From contig CAVWJS010000002.1 of NCBI GenBank assembly GCA_963755495.1, forward strand, positions 124,001 to 188,000: a stretch of DNA of 64,000 nt. Direction: 5' to 3'. Below, in pieces: positions 1 through 9,174 of this stretch (positions are counted from its first letter, which is position 1; the number at the start of each line of letters is the position of its first letter). Below the pieces are notes generated by a model. That model saw only the letters and a program-made list of their open reading frames with translations. It did no database searches and was not told the DNA's origin. The position numbers and the translations under genes were made by a program. This DNA is from Bog-473 sp963755495. Its GTDB lineage: Bacteria; Actinomycetota; Acidimicrobiia; Acidimicrobiales; RAAP-2.

Positions 1-1472
1 TCGGGATCAACCAGACGACCCGAGGCCTCTTGGCGCTCGGCTTGCACCCGGGAGACACCGTTGCCGTCGTACTGTCCAACCGGCGCGAGTTCCTGGAGAT
101 CTACGGGGCGGCGATCCAGTCCGGTCTGTTCTTCGTCGCGGCCAACTGGCACCTTGGGGAGCAGGAGATCGCTTATATCCTGGAGGACTCGCGCGCGCAG
201 ATCGTGGTGTCCGAGCACCAGTTCGCCGAGGTCGCGAAGCGAGCAGCGAAGCAGGCTGGGATCACCGAGGACCGGATGTTCTCGGTCGACGCTGGTTCCG
301 GCCTCCGGTCATTTGCGGAGTGGCGCCAGGATCAGTCCCCGGAACCACCCGACGAGCCGGTGGCGGGCCAGATGATGTTCTACACGTCGGGCACCACCGG
401 GAGGCCCAGGGGCGTGCGGAAAATCTTTCGCACGGATCCCCGGGACGGGATCGCTCTCGTCACCGGAATTGGCTTGCGCGACCAATCCCCGGCATCGGGT
501 GCTACGGGAACCGACCCGATGTCGGATCAGGTTTCCTTGAGCTCGGGACCCTTTTATCACGCGCTCGGGATAGCCGGGGCCGTAGGCTCGCTCGACGCCG
601 GAAGCTTGCTCGTCATGATGGACAAGTGGACGCCCGAGCGGTTCTTGGAGCTCGTCGAAGAACATTCGGTGACGAATGCCACCATGGTCCCCACCATGTT
701 CCATCGCTTACTGGCTCTGCCCGAGGAAGTTCGACTGGCAGCCGACGTCTCGTCATTGCGGGCTGTCCTCCATGCGGGGGCACCATGCCCCATCCACGTC
801 AAGCGGCGGATGATCGAGTGGTTGGGACCAATCGTCTCCGAAAGCTATTCGTCGACCGAGGGCGCTGGCACGAGCGTCACCTCGGAGGAATGGCTGCGCA
901 AGCCGGGCACGGTGGGCCGACCCTCACCGGGGGTCACACTCAAGATTCTGGACGAGGACGGCCACGAGTGCGCGACGGGGACGCCGGGCCTGGTCTACCT
1001 CTCACCCACGCTCTGGGAGTTCGAATACCGCGGCGAGCCCGAGAGGACTCGAGGGCCTCGGCGCAACGACCTGTTCACGGTCGGGGACATTGGGTACCTG
1101 GACGACGACGGGTACCTCTTCCTTTGCGACCGGCAGGCCAACACGATCATCTCGGGTGGAGTCAACATCTACCCCGCAGAGGTCGAGGCGATATTGCTCC
1201 AGCACCCGGCAGTGATGGATGTCGCAGTGATCGGCGTCCCCAACGACGAGTGGGGCGAGGAGGTCCGGGCGGTCGTAGAGGCCCGTGACGACCAGCCGGA
1301 GTCCAACGGTCTAGGAGCGGAGCTCATCGAGTTCTGCCGCGCCAATCTCGCGCACTACAAGTGTCCGAAGGCGGTGGACTTCGTGCGCTCGCTCGAACGG
1401 GACCCCAATGGCAAGCTCCGTAAGGGGGAGATCCGAGGTCGCTACTGGGAGGGCCACGACCGACGGATCTGA
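1..1472 (+). CDS. acyl-CoA synthetase (AMP-binding, ANL superfamily), 5' truncated
   Basis: Activates a carboxylic acid to its acyl-CoA through an acyl-adenylate; probably a fatty-acid, aromatic or steroid-acid ligase feeding the catabolic genes that follow. The reading frame is open to the window edge (frame 3), and the first visible residues match the interior of the family, so the true start lies upstream. Visible motifs: the P-loop-like YTSGTTGRPRG near base 380, the A5 motif YSSTEG, the A7 region FTVGDIGYLDDDGY, the hinge SGGVNIYPAEVE and the C-terminal PNGKLRKGEIR carrying the catalytic lysine. Only the extreme N-terminus is missing. Substrate cannot be read from the sequence. Confidence 0.93.
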   Translation, partial: GINQTTRGLLALGLHPGDTVAVVLSNRREFLEIYGAAIQSGLFFVAANWHLGEQEIAYILEDSRAQIVVSEHQFAEVAKRAAKQAGITEDRMFSVDAGSGLRSFAEWRQDQSPEPPDEPVAGQMMFYTSGTTGRPRGVRKIFRTDPRDGIALVTGIGLRDQSPASGATGTDPMSDQVSLSSGPFYHALGIAGAVGSLDAGSLLVMMDKWTPERFLELVEEHSVTNATMVPTMFHRLLALPEEVRLAADVSSLRAVLHAGAPCPIHVKRRMIEWLGPIVSESYSSTEGAGTSVTSEEWLRKPGTVGRPSPGVTLKILDEDGHECATGTPGLVYLSPTLWEFEYRGEPERTRGPRRNDLFTVGDIGYLDDDGYLFLCDRQANTIISGGVNIYPAEVEAILLQHPAVMDVAVIGVPNDEWGEEVRAVVEARDDQPESNGLGAELIEFCRANLAHYKCPKAVDFVRSLERDPNGKLRKGEIRGRYWEGHDRRI

Positions 1473-1628
1473 CCGCGCTTCAAACCTGAGTGATCCTGGG
1501 CCCACGCCTGCTCGACCGCGGACCGCGACCTCACGCCTGTTTTGGAGCATCTGCTTCATGCAAATGCAAGGATGCACCCGCCGGAAAATCTGACCTGGCG
1601 AAGCCAGATAAGAGAAGGAATTGGTGCC

Positions 1629-2507
1629 GTGGACGATCTCGAAGGAAAGGTGGCCCTGGTGACCGGGGCCAGTCGCGGGGTGGGGGCCGCCACCGCAGTG
1701 GCGTTGGCCGAGGCCGGCTGTGATGTGGCCTGCGCCGCGCGCGCCACCGAGGCCAATCCTCAACGCACCAGTGGCACCCTCGACGAGACCGTCCGCCGGG
1801 TGGAGGCGACCGGCCGTCGTGGGTTGTCGGTCCCCACCAACCTGGCCGCCGACGACGAGATAGTGGCCATGGTCCGGACCACCCAGGAACACTTCGGGCG
1901 TCTCGACCTCCTCGTCAACAACGCAGCCATCACCTTCATCGGCGATCTCGATATTCCACTGTCGCGTTACGACCTCATCATGCAGGTCAACCTGCGCGCG
2001 CCACTCATCGCTATCAGGGAGGCCACGCCCTTCTTGGCCGAGGACGGTGGTGGAGCGATCATCAACGTCTCTTCGGTGGCCGCCCTCTATCCGCATCCCG
2101 CGCTGCTCGCCTATGGCATCTCCAAGGTTGGTCTCGAGCGGCTGACGGTCGATGCGGCACGCCAACTGGCACCAAAGCGCATCGCCGTCAACTGCTTCCG
2201 CATCGACATCGCGGTGGCCTCCGAGGGGTTCGTGGCCAACACCCCCGGGGCAGACCATTCCAACTGGGAGCCCTCCGCGGTGGCCGCCGAGGGAATCGTC
2301 TGGATGGCTCGCCAGCCCGTGAGCTATTCAGGCCACCGCGAGAGCATGTTCGCGCTGCGCCATCGCGAAGGGATCATGGCGACACGGATCGCCCAACCGG
2401 CCACCGAGGCTCCGCCGACCGAACTCTTTGACGGCTTGGTCGCGTCGGTGAACGACGGCTATTTCGAAGAGCCGTATCCCGACGATGACCGACGGAGAGG
2501 AACCTGA
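1629..2507 (+). CDS. short-chain dehydrogenase/reductase
   Basis: NAD(P)-dependent oxidoreductase of the classical SDR family, 292 aa. The Rossmann glycine motif TGASRGVG is at residues 12-19, NNAA follows near residue 98, and the catalytic Ser and YGISK (Tyr-Lys) lie near residues 152-168. A longer frame is open upstream to 1542, but the GTG at 1629 follows an AGAAGGAA ribosome site by about 9 bases and starts just before the conserved beta-strand, so it is preferred. The roughly 80-residue tail after the core is longer than in minimal SDRs. It lies downstream of the acyl-CoA ligase and probably oxidises a hydroxyacyl or alcohol intermediate; this role is inference. Confidence 0.9.
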   Translation: MDDLEGKVALVTGASRGVGAATAVALAEAGCDVACAARATEANPQRTSGTLDETVRRVEATGRRGLSVPTNLAADDEIVAMVRTTQEHFGRLDLLVNNAAITFIGDLDIPLSRYDLIMQVNLRAPLIAIREATPFLAEDGGGAIINVSSVAALYPHPALLAYGISKVGLERLTVDAARQLAPKRIAVNCFRIDIAVASEGFVANTPGADHSNWEPSAVAAEGIVWMARQPVSYSGHRESMFALRHREGIMATRIAQPATEAPPTELFDGLVASVNDGYFEEPYPDDDRRRGT

Positions 2508-2510
2508 ATC

Positions 2511-2660
2511 ATGGCTCAACCAACACCCGAACAGCTGGCTGCCGCAGTTGAGCGCACGGTGCTCTCACTAGATCTTCCGCATCACCCGAGGGGCACTACT
2601 TTGAAACGAATTCTCCGGCTCGAGCTCAGCCCAACGACCGATCCCGGAAACCCCCGCTAG
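2511..2660 (+). CDS. small ORF with ribosome site, possible truncated gene
   Basis: ATG at 2511 lies 3 bases after the SDR stop and about 10 bases after GGAGAGG, so a translation start is well supported. The product is 49 aa, beginning MAQPTPEQLAAAVERTVL, and then stops. I do not recognise it. The first 20 residues look helical and protein-like; the rest looks less so. It may be the 5' remnant of a gene once co-transcribed with the SDR, cut off when the convergent crotonase gene was joined. It could also be a genuine small protein. Confidence 0.35.
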   Translation: MAQPTPEQLAAAVERTVLSLDLPHHPRGTTLKRILRLELSPTTDPGNPR

Positions 2661-2721
2661 AGAAGCTGTTTCGCCCCGGAGAATCTGTGGCGAGTACGCG
2701 AGACCTACGTCCTTCCCCGGT

Positions 2722-3501
2722 TCAGCGTCCCTTCCAAACCGGCGAACGCCTCTCGACGAAGGCGGCCGCCCCCTCGCGTGCGTCCTCGCTGCCGAACACA
2801 CCTTGCTGAAGTTCTCCCTGGAGAGCCCAGACCTCACTTGGCGGCTGGGTCGCAGCGGCGCGGACGAGGGTCTTGATGGCCTTGACAGCAAGCGGACCAT
2901 TCGCGGTGACGGCCTCGGCCAGCGCAACCGCTTGATGGAGGACATCCTCCGGCGCGACCACCCGGTTGACAAGCCCGAGGGCAAGGGCACGCTCGGCATC
3001 AATGAGGTCGCCGGTGAGCGTGAGCTCGAGAGCTACTGCGATAGCAATCCTTCGACTCAGAAAGACCCCACCGCCAGCAGGGAAGAGGGCCCTCTTAACC
3101 TCGGGAAATCCGAACCGTGCCGCCGAGGAAGCTACGGCCATGTCGCACGCCAGCAGGAGCTCGAATCCACCAGCTATTGCCGTAGCGTTAGCCGCTCCGA
3201 TCACTGGTTTGGCGATCCCCTCCCTGATGAAGCGGATGTACGCCTCGGCTCCGGTCCTGTCCTCACTACCCTGGGCTCCACCCGATCCGCTCGCGAAACC
3301 CCGCAGGTCCATACCAGCGCAAAACGCCCGGTCACCGGTGCCCGTAATGATCACCGCGCCGACATCGGGGTCGGCTTCAGCAGCCGCAACTCCGTTGCCG
3401 ATCCCGGCCATCACGGCTGAGTTCAGCGCGTTACGTGCCTCCGGACGGTTGATTCGGAGGATCCGGACGGCTCCGCGCTGCTCGTACTCGACCTCTGCCA
3501 T
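2722..3501 (-). CDS. enoyl-CoA hydratase/isomerase (crotonase) family
   Basis: Crotonase-fold acyl-CoA enzyme, 259 aa, normal full length. The oxyanion-hole loops are visible as CAGMDL (residues 61-66) and AIAGGFE (109-114). Both catalytic glutamates of true hydratases are kept: E114 in GGFELLLACD and E134 in FGFPEVKRALFP. It therefore probably hydrates 2-enoyl-CoA in a beta-oxidation-type route rather than acting as an isomerase. It converges on the SDR and is divergent from the acyl-CoA dehydrogenase across a 384-base gap. Exact substrate is unknown. Confidence 0.93.
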   Translation of the reverse strand: MAEVEYEQRGAVRILRINRPEARNALNSAVMAGIGNGVAAAEADPDVGAVIITGTGDRAFCAGMDLRGFASGSGGAQGSEDRTGAEAYIRFIREGIAKPVIGAANATAIAGGFELLLACDMAVASSAARFGFPEVKRALFPAGGGVFLSRRIAIAVALELTLTGDLIDAERALALGLVNRVVAPEDVLHQAVALAEAVTANGPLAVKAIKTLVRAAATQPPSEVWALQGELQQGVFGSEDAREGAAAFVERRSPVWKGR

Positions 3502-3885
3502 GATCCTCCGACTGACGGTGACTGACGACGTTCAATGTTGAATGTAGCGCGCCATGAAAAGCCATCCTTGGGCGCTCGGCCACAACCCTCCTCACATCCG
3601 CAGGAGGAGCAACTCCAACTGTGGGCACCGCCGCCAGCGACTAGGCCTCGAAACAAGGCCTCAGTTGTCGGCGAGCTGCCCGCAAGGACAGGACGGGCTC
3701 GGCCGACGGGCCTGGTCCAACACTACTTCGGTGGTCCGGAAGTATTCGCTAGTGGAGCTGCTGACTGACCGGATTGACGCGATTGGTTAGCTTTGGGACA
3801 CTGCAGCTGAGCGGATCCGCTTTAGTTCTGGGGGACGGTTTGCACTGCCGTGTGAACGGACCACGTTTGAAGGGAACACTGCACC
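3502..3885. other. 384-base divergent intergenic region
   Basis: Gap between the divergent crotonase and acyl-CoA dehydrogenase genes. No convincing coding frame is seen on either strand. It must hold both promoters. A perfect short inverted repeat lies at 3531-3542 on the crotonase side, and GAAGGGA at 3869-3875 is the ribosome site of the dehydrogenase. Confidence 0.5.
3531..3542. promoter_or_regulatory. inverted repeat, possible operator
   Basis: TTCAA-TG-TTGAA is a perfect inverted repeat 30 bases upstream of the crotonase start. The position suits a regulator site such as a TetR-family operator, but no TetR gene is visible nearby. Confidence 0.3.
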
Positions 3886-5280
3886 ATGGCATGGGACTTC
3901 ACCACCGAGCCCGAGTTCCAGGAGAAGCTGGATTGGGCGGACCAGTTCGTCCGCAACAACGTCGAGCCACTTGACCAGCTATATCCGAAGCTCGCCTTCT
4001 CGCCGCTAGAGGAGCCGCTGCGGAGCCTCGTCAACCAGCTAAAAGACGAGGTACGGGCCCAGGACCTATGGGCAGCGCATCTCGATCCCGAACTGGGCGG
4101 TAAAGGCTACGGTCAGCTCAAGCTGGCACTCCTCAACGAAATCCTCGGTCGCTCCGGCTGGGCCCCCATCGTGTTCGGCTGCGCGGCGCCCGACACCGGC
4201 AACGCCGAGATCATCGCCGCCTACGGCACGCCGGAACAGAAGGAGCGCTACCTCAAGCCGCTTCTGGAAGGGGAGGCATTCTCCTGCTATTCGATGACCG
4301 AGCCGCAAGGCGGGTCAGACCCCAAGCAGTTCAAGTGCCGAGCCGAGCGCGACGGTGACGAATGGGTGATCAACGGTGAGAAGTTCTTCTCGTCGAATCT
4401 CCGCACTGCCCAGTTCCTGATCGTGATGGCGGTCACAAACCCCGACGTTTCCCCGTACAGGGGCATGTCGATGTTTCTCGTGCCGACCGACACCAAGGGG
4501 ATCCACGTCCTGCACCACCTCGGCCTGGGCGCAGAAGATTGGCATGACGGTAACCACGCCCACGTGCGGTACGAGAACGTCCGCGTCCCAGTAGACAACC
4601 TGCTGGGGGGGGAGGGAAACGCCTTTGAGGTAGCCCAACGACGACTGGGTGGTGGTCGCATCCACCACGCCATGCGCTCGATCGCCGGTGCCAAGAAGAT
4701 GTTCGACATGCTGTGCGAACGGACGCTCTCGCGCTACACGCAGGGGTCGTTGCTCGCCGACAAGCAAGCGGTCCAGATGTGGATTGCCGACTCGTGGATG
4801 CAGATCGAGCAGTTCCGTCTCCTCGTCATGTACACGGCCTGGCTCATCGATCAATCCTCGACGGCTCAAGTGCGCCAGTACGTCGCTGCGACCAAGGTCC
4901 TGGCCGCCGAAATCCTGAGCGATATCGGGACGAAGACCGCCCACATCCACGGCGCCCTGGGCGTCTCCAACGCGATGTCGCTGGGCGGAGCTGGCGGGGC
5001 GATGGGCCTCGTCGATGGCCCGACCGAGGTCCATAAGTTCACCATCGCCAAGCAGGTACTGAAGGACCACCAGCCGCACCAGGACGGGTGGCCCTCGCAG
5101 TTGAAGCCGCGACGGCTCGTGGCCGCCCGCCATCGCTTCGAGGCGATGGTCGAAGAGCGTTTCGACGACCCGGAGGTACGTATGGCGTTCGGGCCGATGC
5201 TGCAGCATTCCGAGGTGCCCGACGACGTCCTCAAGGAGATGGAGGAGTACCTCGACGCGATCCTCGGAGCGAACCTCTGA
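3886..5280 (+). CDS. acyl-CoA dehydrogenase
   Basis: FAD-dependent acyl-CoA dehydrogenase, 464 aa, forming the 2-enoyl-CoA that the neighbouring crotonase could hydrate. The flavin-binding segment YSMTEPQGGSDP and the beta-domain motif EWVINGEKFFSS are clear, and the C-terminal DGPTEVHKFTIAKQVL resembles the ACAD10/11-like bacterial branch. That branch is often paired with an aminoglycoside-phosphotransferase-like kinase; here the remnant of such a gene follows directly, and an intact copy is at 10069. The ATG is preceded by GAAGGGA at 10 bases. Chain-length specificity cannot be read. Confidence 0.95.
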   Translation: MAWDFTTEPEFQEKLDWADQFVRNNVEPLDQLYPKLAFSPLEEPLRSLVNQLKDEVRAQDLWAAHLDPELGGKGYGQLKLALLNEILGRSGWAPIVFGCAAPDTGNAEIIAAYGTPEQKERYLKPLLEGEAFSCYSMTEPQGGSDPKQFKCRAERDGDEWVINGEKFFSSNLRTAQFLIVMAVTNPDVSPYRGMSMFLVPTDTKGIHVLHHLGLGAEDWHDGNHAHVRYENVRVPVDNLLGGEGNAFEVAQRRLGGGRIHHAMRSIAGAKKMFDMLCERTLSRYTQGSLLADKQAVQMWIADSWMQIEQFRLLVMYTAWLIDQSSTAQVRQYVAATKVLAAEILSDIGTKTAHIHGALGVSNAMSLGGAGGAMGLVDGPTEVHKFTIAKQVLKDHQPHQDGWPSQLKPRRLVAARHRFEAMVEERFDDPEVRMAFGPMLQHSEVPDDVLKEMEEYLDAILGANL

Positions 5281-5296
5281 GGTGCCAGCGCTGCCA

Positions 5297-5489
5297 ATGA
5301 ACGAGGCCTAGCTGACCCGGAGGGTCGGTGCGGCGCTGAATGCCGAGGTCGAGCCGGTACAAACAATGACCGGTGGCACCTCGAGCCTGGTGAACTCCAC
5401 GACGGTGATCGGTTCACGAGAAGAGGTCGTCGTCAAGTTGTGCGTGCCGGGTCTCTGCCGACCACGTGGTCGGTCGAGGTGAGGGTCTG
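5297..5489 (+). pseudogene. aminoglycoside phosphotransferase-like gene remnant
   Basis: Starting from ATG 5297, 16 bases after the dehydrogenase stop, the frame reads MNEA, then TAG at 5309-5311, then a recognisable kinase N-terminus: LTRRVGAALNAEVEPV, MTGGTSSLVNSTTVI, then EEVVVKLCVPGL. The same segment in the intact gene at 10069 reads IVLKVAPPGL. After PGL the match moves to another frame (LPTTWSVEVR) and then ends at the oxidoreductase on the other strand. There is thus one in-frame stop, one apparent frameshift and loss of the entire catalytic C-lobe. It is a dead relic of an acyl-CoA dehydrogenase/kinase pair. Confidence 0.7.
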
Positions 5490-6464
5490 CTACTGCCGGG
5501 GGTCGATAACCACCTTGCCGGTGACCTCACGCCCGAGGAGCGCCATCATGGCCTCACCTGTGCTTGCCAGAGAAACAACTCTGTCGACGACAGGACGGAG
5601 GCCCTCCTTCACGAGGCGGGCGAGATCCTCTTCGCTGGTGGCATACGCCTCGGGCATGTGCTGTTGGAGGTCACCAATCTGAAACCCGCGGACGATCGGA
5701 CCCTTGAGCAGGATCAGATTTAAAGGAATCGACGGTATTTCTCCAGACGCAAATCCGAGTACGACGAAACGGCCTCCCCAGGCCGTCGAACGCAGAGCCT
5801 GCTCGGAGACGTCGCCTCCTACCGGATCGATGACCACATCCGCGCCACGACCGGTGATCTCCTTGAGTCGAACCTTGAGGTCCTCGGTTTCGCAGTCCAC
5901 CACGGAGTCGGCTCCGAGCTCGAGGCAGCGCTGCAAGCGGGAAAGGCCGCGATCCACGGCCACGACCCGTGCGCCAAGTCGGGCAGCGATGTCAACGGCG
6001 GCAGTGCCTACTCCTCCGGCCGCTCCCAGGATCGCTGCCCATTGGCCCGGTCGGAGGTCGCCGATTGTCATGAGGGCGTGATACGCAGTCCGAAAGGTCA
6101 CCTGAAACGATGCAGCCGATGGCGCGTCGAGGCCGGGCGGGATCTTGTGCAGCGTCGCGGCGGGCACGGCGATCTGCTCGGCGTACGCCCCGGCAAGAAC
6201 GGTGCCCATGACACGATCGCCTGGTTGAAAACGCTCGACGTCAGGTGCGCACGACAGGACGGCACCAGCGAACTCGCTGCCTGGTGTGAACGGCACCGGT
6301 ATGGATCGCTGATAGAGGTTTTGGATAAACAGACTGTCGGGGTAGTTGATTGCGGCAGCCTCGACGGCCACCACCACCTCGCCGGGCCCGGGTTCGGGGT
6401 CGGGCAGATCCCGCACGACCAGCGTGGACGGTGATCCATACGCTTCGCAGCGAACAGCTCGCAT
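5490..6464 (-). CDS. zinc-independent MDR oxidoreductase (NADPH:quinone reductase-like)
   Basis: Medium-chain dehydrogenase/reductase, 324 aa. The N-terminal GroES-like domain includes PGEVVVAVEAAAINYPD and GSEFAGAV; the nucleotide-binding domain has ILGAAGGVGTAAVDIAARLG near residue 145. The catalytic-zinc Cys/His and the structural Cys cluster are absent, so it belongs to the quinone oxidoreductase/enoyl-reductase side of the family. The start is GTG-ATG; the ATG is preferred because GAGGAGA lies 7 bases upstream. It converges on the phosphotransferase remnant. Physiological substrate is unknown. Confidence 0.92.
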   Translation of the reverse strand: MRAVRCEAYGSPSTLVVRDLPDPEPGPGEVVVAVEAAAINYPDSLFIQNLYQRSIPVPFTPGSEFAGAVLSCAPDVERFQPGDRVMGTVLAGAYAEQIAVPAATLHKIPPGLDAPSAASFQVTFRTAYHALMTIGDLRPGQWAAILGAAGGVGTAAVDIAARLGARVVAVDRGLSRLQRCLELGADSVVDCETEDLKVRLKEITGRGADVVIDPVGGDVSEQALRSTAWGGRFVVLGFASGEIPSIPLNLILLKGPIVRGFQIGDLQQHMPEAYATSEEDLARLVKEGLRPVVDRVVSLASTGEAMMALLGREVTGKVVIDPRQ

Positions 6465-6598
6465 CACAGTTCTCCTCGTGACCTTGTCGCATGAACGATT
6501 GGGGCCATCGATGCAGCCAGTGCGTCGGTGGTCTTCGACGACCTTGTCAGGACGGACACGTCCACTAGATAGCCGCCTGGATCACACCTTGCCCGTAC

Positions 6599-7129
6599 AT
6601 GATACCGACTCGAAAGAATCGATCCACTGAGCGGCTCCCTGCCCGCTTCGATAGCCTTGGGTTCTTGGCACAAGCGACCGCCAATCTCGCCGGACGATTC
6701 GGGCTCGGACCCATCGATCAGATCTCCTTCGCCGTGGCCGACGTCGACGAAGCCGTCCCGCGCTACGCCGCCCTATTCGGGGGCGAGTTCCAGGTGGTCG
6801 ATGCAGCCCTGCCCGACGTTCTTGTCGACGGTCGCCCGGAATCGGTAAGCCTCCGCCTCGGCTTCGGTAGGACGGGGGCGATTGAAGTCGAGTTGGTGCA
6901 GGTCGTCTCCGGGGAGTATCCAGTCAAGGACCACCTGACCCAACGGGGGGAGAGTTTCCACCACGTGCGGTTTCCGGTGAGTGACCTAAAAGCAACGCAG
7001 TTGGCGATGCAGGCCGAGGGCTACACCGTCACGCTTGAAGGGGCCACCGGTGGGGTCCTCTTTGCCTACCTCAAGTCGGTTGACCTCGCTGGTGGCACTG
7101 TCGAGCTGATTCAGTTCCCCCCAGTTTGA
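6599..7129 (+). CDS. VOC (glyoxalase/bleomycin resistance) superfamily protein
   Basis: 176 aa with the paired beta-alpha-beta-beta-beta modules of the vicinal oxygen chelate fold. Candidate metal ligands are Q41 (IDQISFAV), E98 (IEVELVQ), H122 (FHHVRF) and E169 (TVELIQF). A Gln-Glu-His-Glu set is also found in human-type glyoxalase I, whereas many bacterial members have His first. Methylmalonyl-CoA epimerase or another lyase/isomerase activity is also possible. No clear ribosome site precedes ATG 6599, and about 30 N-terminal residues precede the domain, so the start may be internal. Confidence 0.85.
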   Translation: MIPTRKNRSTERLPARFDSLGFLAQATANLAGRFGLGPIDQISFAVADVDEAVPRYAALFGGEFQVVDAALPDVLVDGRPESVSLRLGFGRTGAIEVELVQVVSGEYPVKDHLTQRGESFHHVRFPVSDLKATQLAMQAEGYTVTLEGATGGVLFAYLKSVDLAGGTVELIQFPPV

Positions 7130-7267
7130 AGCGGTCCCCCGACCCCACCGAGACGGCCCACTCATTCCGGATGAGCTTCCACCCCCAATACCTTCTGTGA
7201 GCCCAGCCGATACCCATTGAGGTCTGAAGGGTCGTCGTCTCACGCCGGTTGCGACTTGTAGTGACGA

Positions 7268-8980
7268 TCAGCTCGACCTAAGCAGAATTACGCCAGCGGG
7301 ACCAAGACCGCCGGTGCTCACGACTGCCACTTCGGCTCCCTTTCGCTGACGATCTCCGCCTTCGCCACGCAATTGCACGACGGCCTCGTGCACCATGCCC
7401 ATCCCATGCGTGCGTCCGGCCGAGAGCTGGCCTCCGTGGGGGTTCAGCGCCACAACTCCACCCTCGAGAGCGATATTCGTCCCTCCGGCGAGGAATTCCT
7501 TGCCCTCACCGATCCCACAGAATCCGAGCGCCTCGATCCAGGACAGGCAGTTGAAGGTGAAGCCGTCGTAGAGAAGGGCCACGTCGACGTCGTCGGGCCG
7601 CAGGCTGGTCCGTGTCCACACGTGGGCGGCAGGTCCGAGTACCTGTGGTTCGTGGGTCATGGTGGACTGGTCCCACACCACCCGCTCGGTCATCTGGGTG
7701 CCCACCGCCTCAACCAAAACCGGCCTTGATCGGAGGTCCTCGACTGTGTCGATGTGCGAGACCACCACGGCCATTGACGCGTCCGCCGGGACATCGCAGT
7801 CGAAAAGGCCGAACGGCGTACTGATTAACCGGGCGTCGAGATAGTCCTCCATGGTGAGGGGTTCGCGATAGATCGCCTTGGGGTTGAGTCCGGCGTTGGC
7901 CCGCTGGTTGATGGCGATCCAGCCGAGCGTCTCGCGGTCCGTGCCGTATTTGTGAAAGTGATGTGAGGCGTACATGGCCAAGCTGTTAGCCGCCGATCCC
8001 ACTCCGTAGGGTCCGCTAAAGCCCGGCACGCGCGCAGCCCTGCCGGGACTTATGCCACCGTACGGATCCGCTCCGTCGGAGTTCTCGGACCTCATGCGAG
8101 CTGCGAGTGTTGCCTGCCAGACCGTCCGGAAGCAAACCACGTGGCGGACCAGGCCCGCAGCCACGGCGATCATGGCCTCGATGACCGATCCACCAGGACC
8201 GAATGTCTCGCTCCCACTGCTGTACCAGGTGGGCCGCATGCCGAGGGCATCCTCGAGAGCGCTGACGCCGCCCTCACTCATCCCGCCACTCGGGGAACCG
8301 CCGGGGTACGTCGACAACCCGTCGATGTCCTCGAGTTGCAACCCGGCGTCAGCGACGGCCGCCTTGACTGCCTCGACCGTGAGCGACAGCGGCGGGCGCA
8401 TGAGGCGCCGGCCGATGGCAGACATCCCGATCCCCGTGATCGCCACCCGGTCCTCTAGGCGATCGGACGACACCCTCGGTCTGATCCAGCGACGGTGATC
8501 GTTGGGTTGGGTCTCGTCGACCGGTAGCGGCGCGTCGGGTTCGTCAAGTGGGACGAACAAGGGAATCCATGCGTCTTCGTGCACCTCGAAGCGGGCCTTC
8601 ACCCGCATGCCCACCCCGACGTCGTCAGGCACGACATCGACGATGTTCGTGACGAGGCGGACCCGAGTGTCCTCCTCGATGGCGACGGTGGCGATGACAA
8701 AGGGCGGGGGGAACCGAAGGTCCCATAAATGGTGGTTAACGGTGAACCCCACCACGATGGCGCGCCCTGAGACGTCCCGCAGACCGATCTCGTCGGATCG
8801 GCAGTAACGGCAAACCGGTACCGGCGGATGCAGAAGCGCTCCGCAGGACTGGCAAGCCCCGAACCGCAAGACGCCCTTACGCCCAGCTTCCCAAAATGGG
8901 CGCGTCTCGTCGTCCACCACAGGAATTGGGCGTTGCACGCCCTCCATCGTGATCTTCTCGCTCGTGCCATCAACCGTCAC
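7268..8980 (-). CDS. DUF35 OB-fold zinc-ribbon / SCP-x-type thiolase fusion
   Basis: 570 aa with two domains. Residues about 25-150 are a DUF35 rubredoxin-like zinc ribbon (C43, C46, C57, C60) plus OB fold. Residues about 176-570 are a lipid-transfer-protein-type thiolase with ITGIGMSAIGRRL and the late glycine/histidine motif NPHGGQLSAGRTHG. In steroid side-chain degradation separate DUF35 (ChsH2) and Ltp2 polypeptides form a retro-aldolase; here both are one chain, suggesting a carbon-carbon-cleaving aldolase or thiolase on a CoA thioester. The GTG at 8980 follows GGGGGTC. Substrate is inference from neighbours. Confidence 0.9.
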   Translation of the reverse strand: MTVDGTSEKITMEGVQRPIPVVDDETRPFWEAGRKGVLRFGACQSCGALLHPPVPVCRYCRSDEIGLRDVSGRAIVVGFTVNHHLWDLRFPPPFVIATVAIEEDTRVRLVTNIVDVVPDDVGVGMRVKARFEVHEDAWIPLFVPLDEPDAPLPVDETQPNDHRRWIRPRVSSDRLEDRVAITGIGMSAIGRRLMRPPLSLTVEAVKAAVADAGLQLEDIDGLSTYPGGSPSGGMSEGGVSALEDALGMRPTWYSSGSETFGPGGSVIEAMIAVAAGLVRHVVCFRTVWQATLAARMRSENSDGADPYGGISPGRAARVPGFSGPYGVGSAANSLAMYASHHFHKYGTDRETLGWIAINQRANAGLNPKAIYREPLTMEDYLDARLISTPFGLFDCDVPADASMAVVVSHIDTVEDLRSRPVLVEAVGTQMTERVVWDQSTMTHEPQVLGPAAHVWTRTSLRPDDVDVALLYDGFTFNCLSWIEALGFCGIGEGKEFLAGGTNIALEGGVVALNPHGGQLSAGRTHGMGMVHEAVVQLRGEGGDRQRKGAEVAVVSTGGLGPAGVILLRSS

Positions 8981-9174
8981 GATCTGACCCCCGTTCTCAA
9001 CGCAGTGGAGCGTGACACTGCGGAACCATGATTGGCAAGCGCTCGAGCACCGGGAGGAAGATCAACCGGGGAGGTCGCCCTACCAGCGCCGCGACGAGGA
9101 TCAACCCGCGTCTCGATCTTCCGCTGCGAGTAGCAGCCCTCCCTCCGGTCCAGGAGAACTGCAATGATAAGTGC

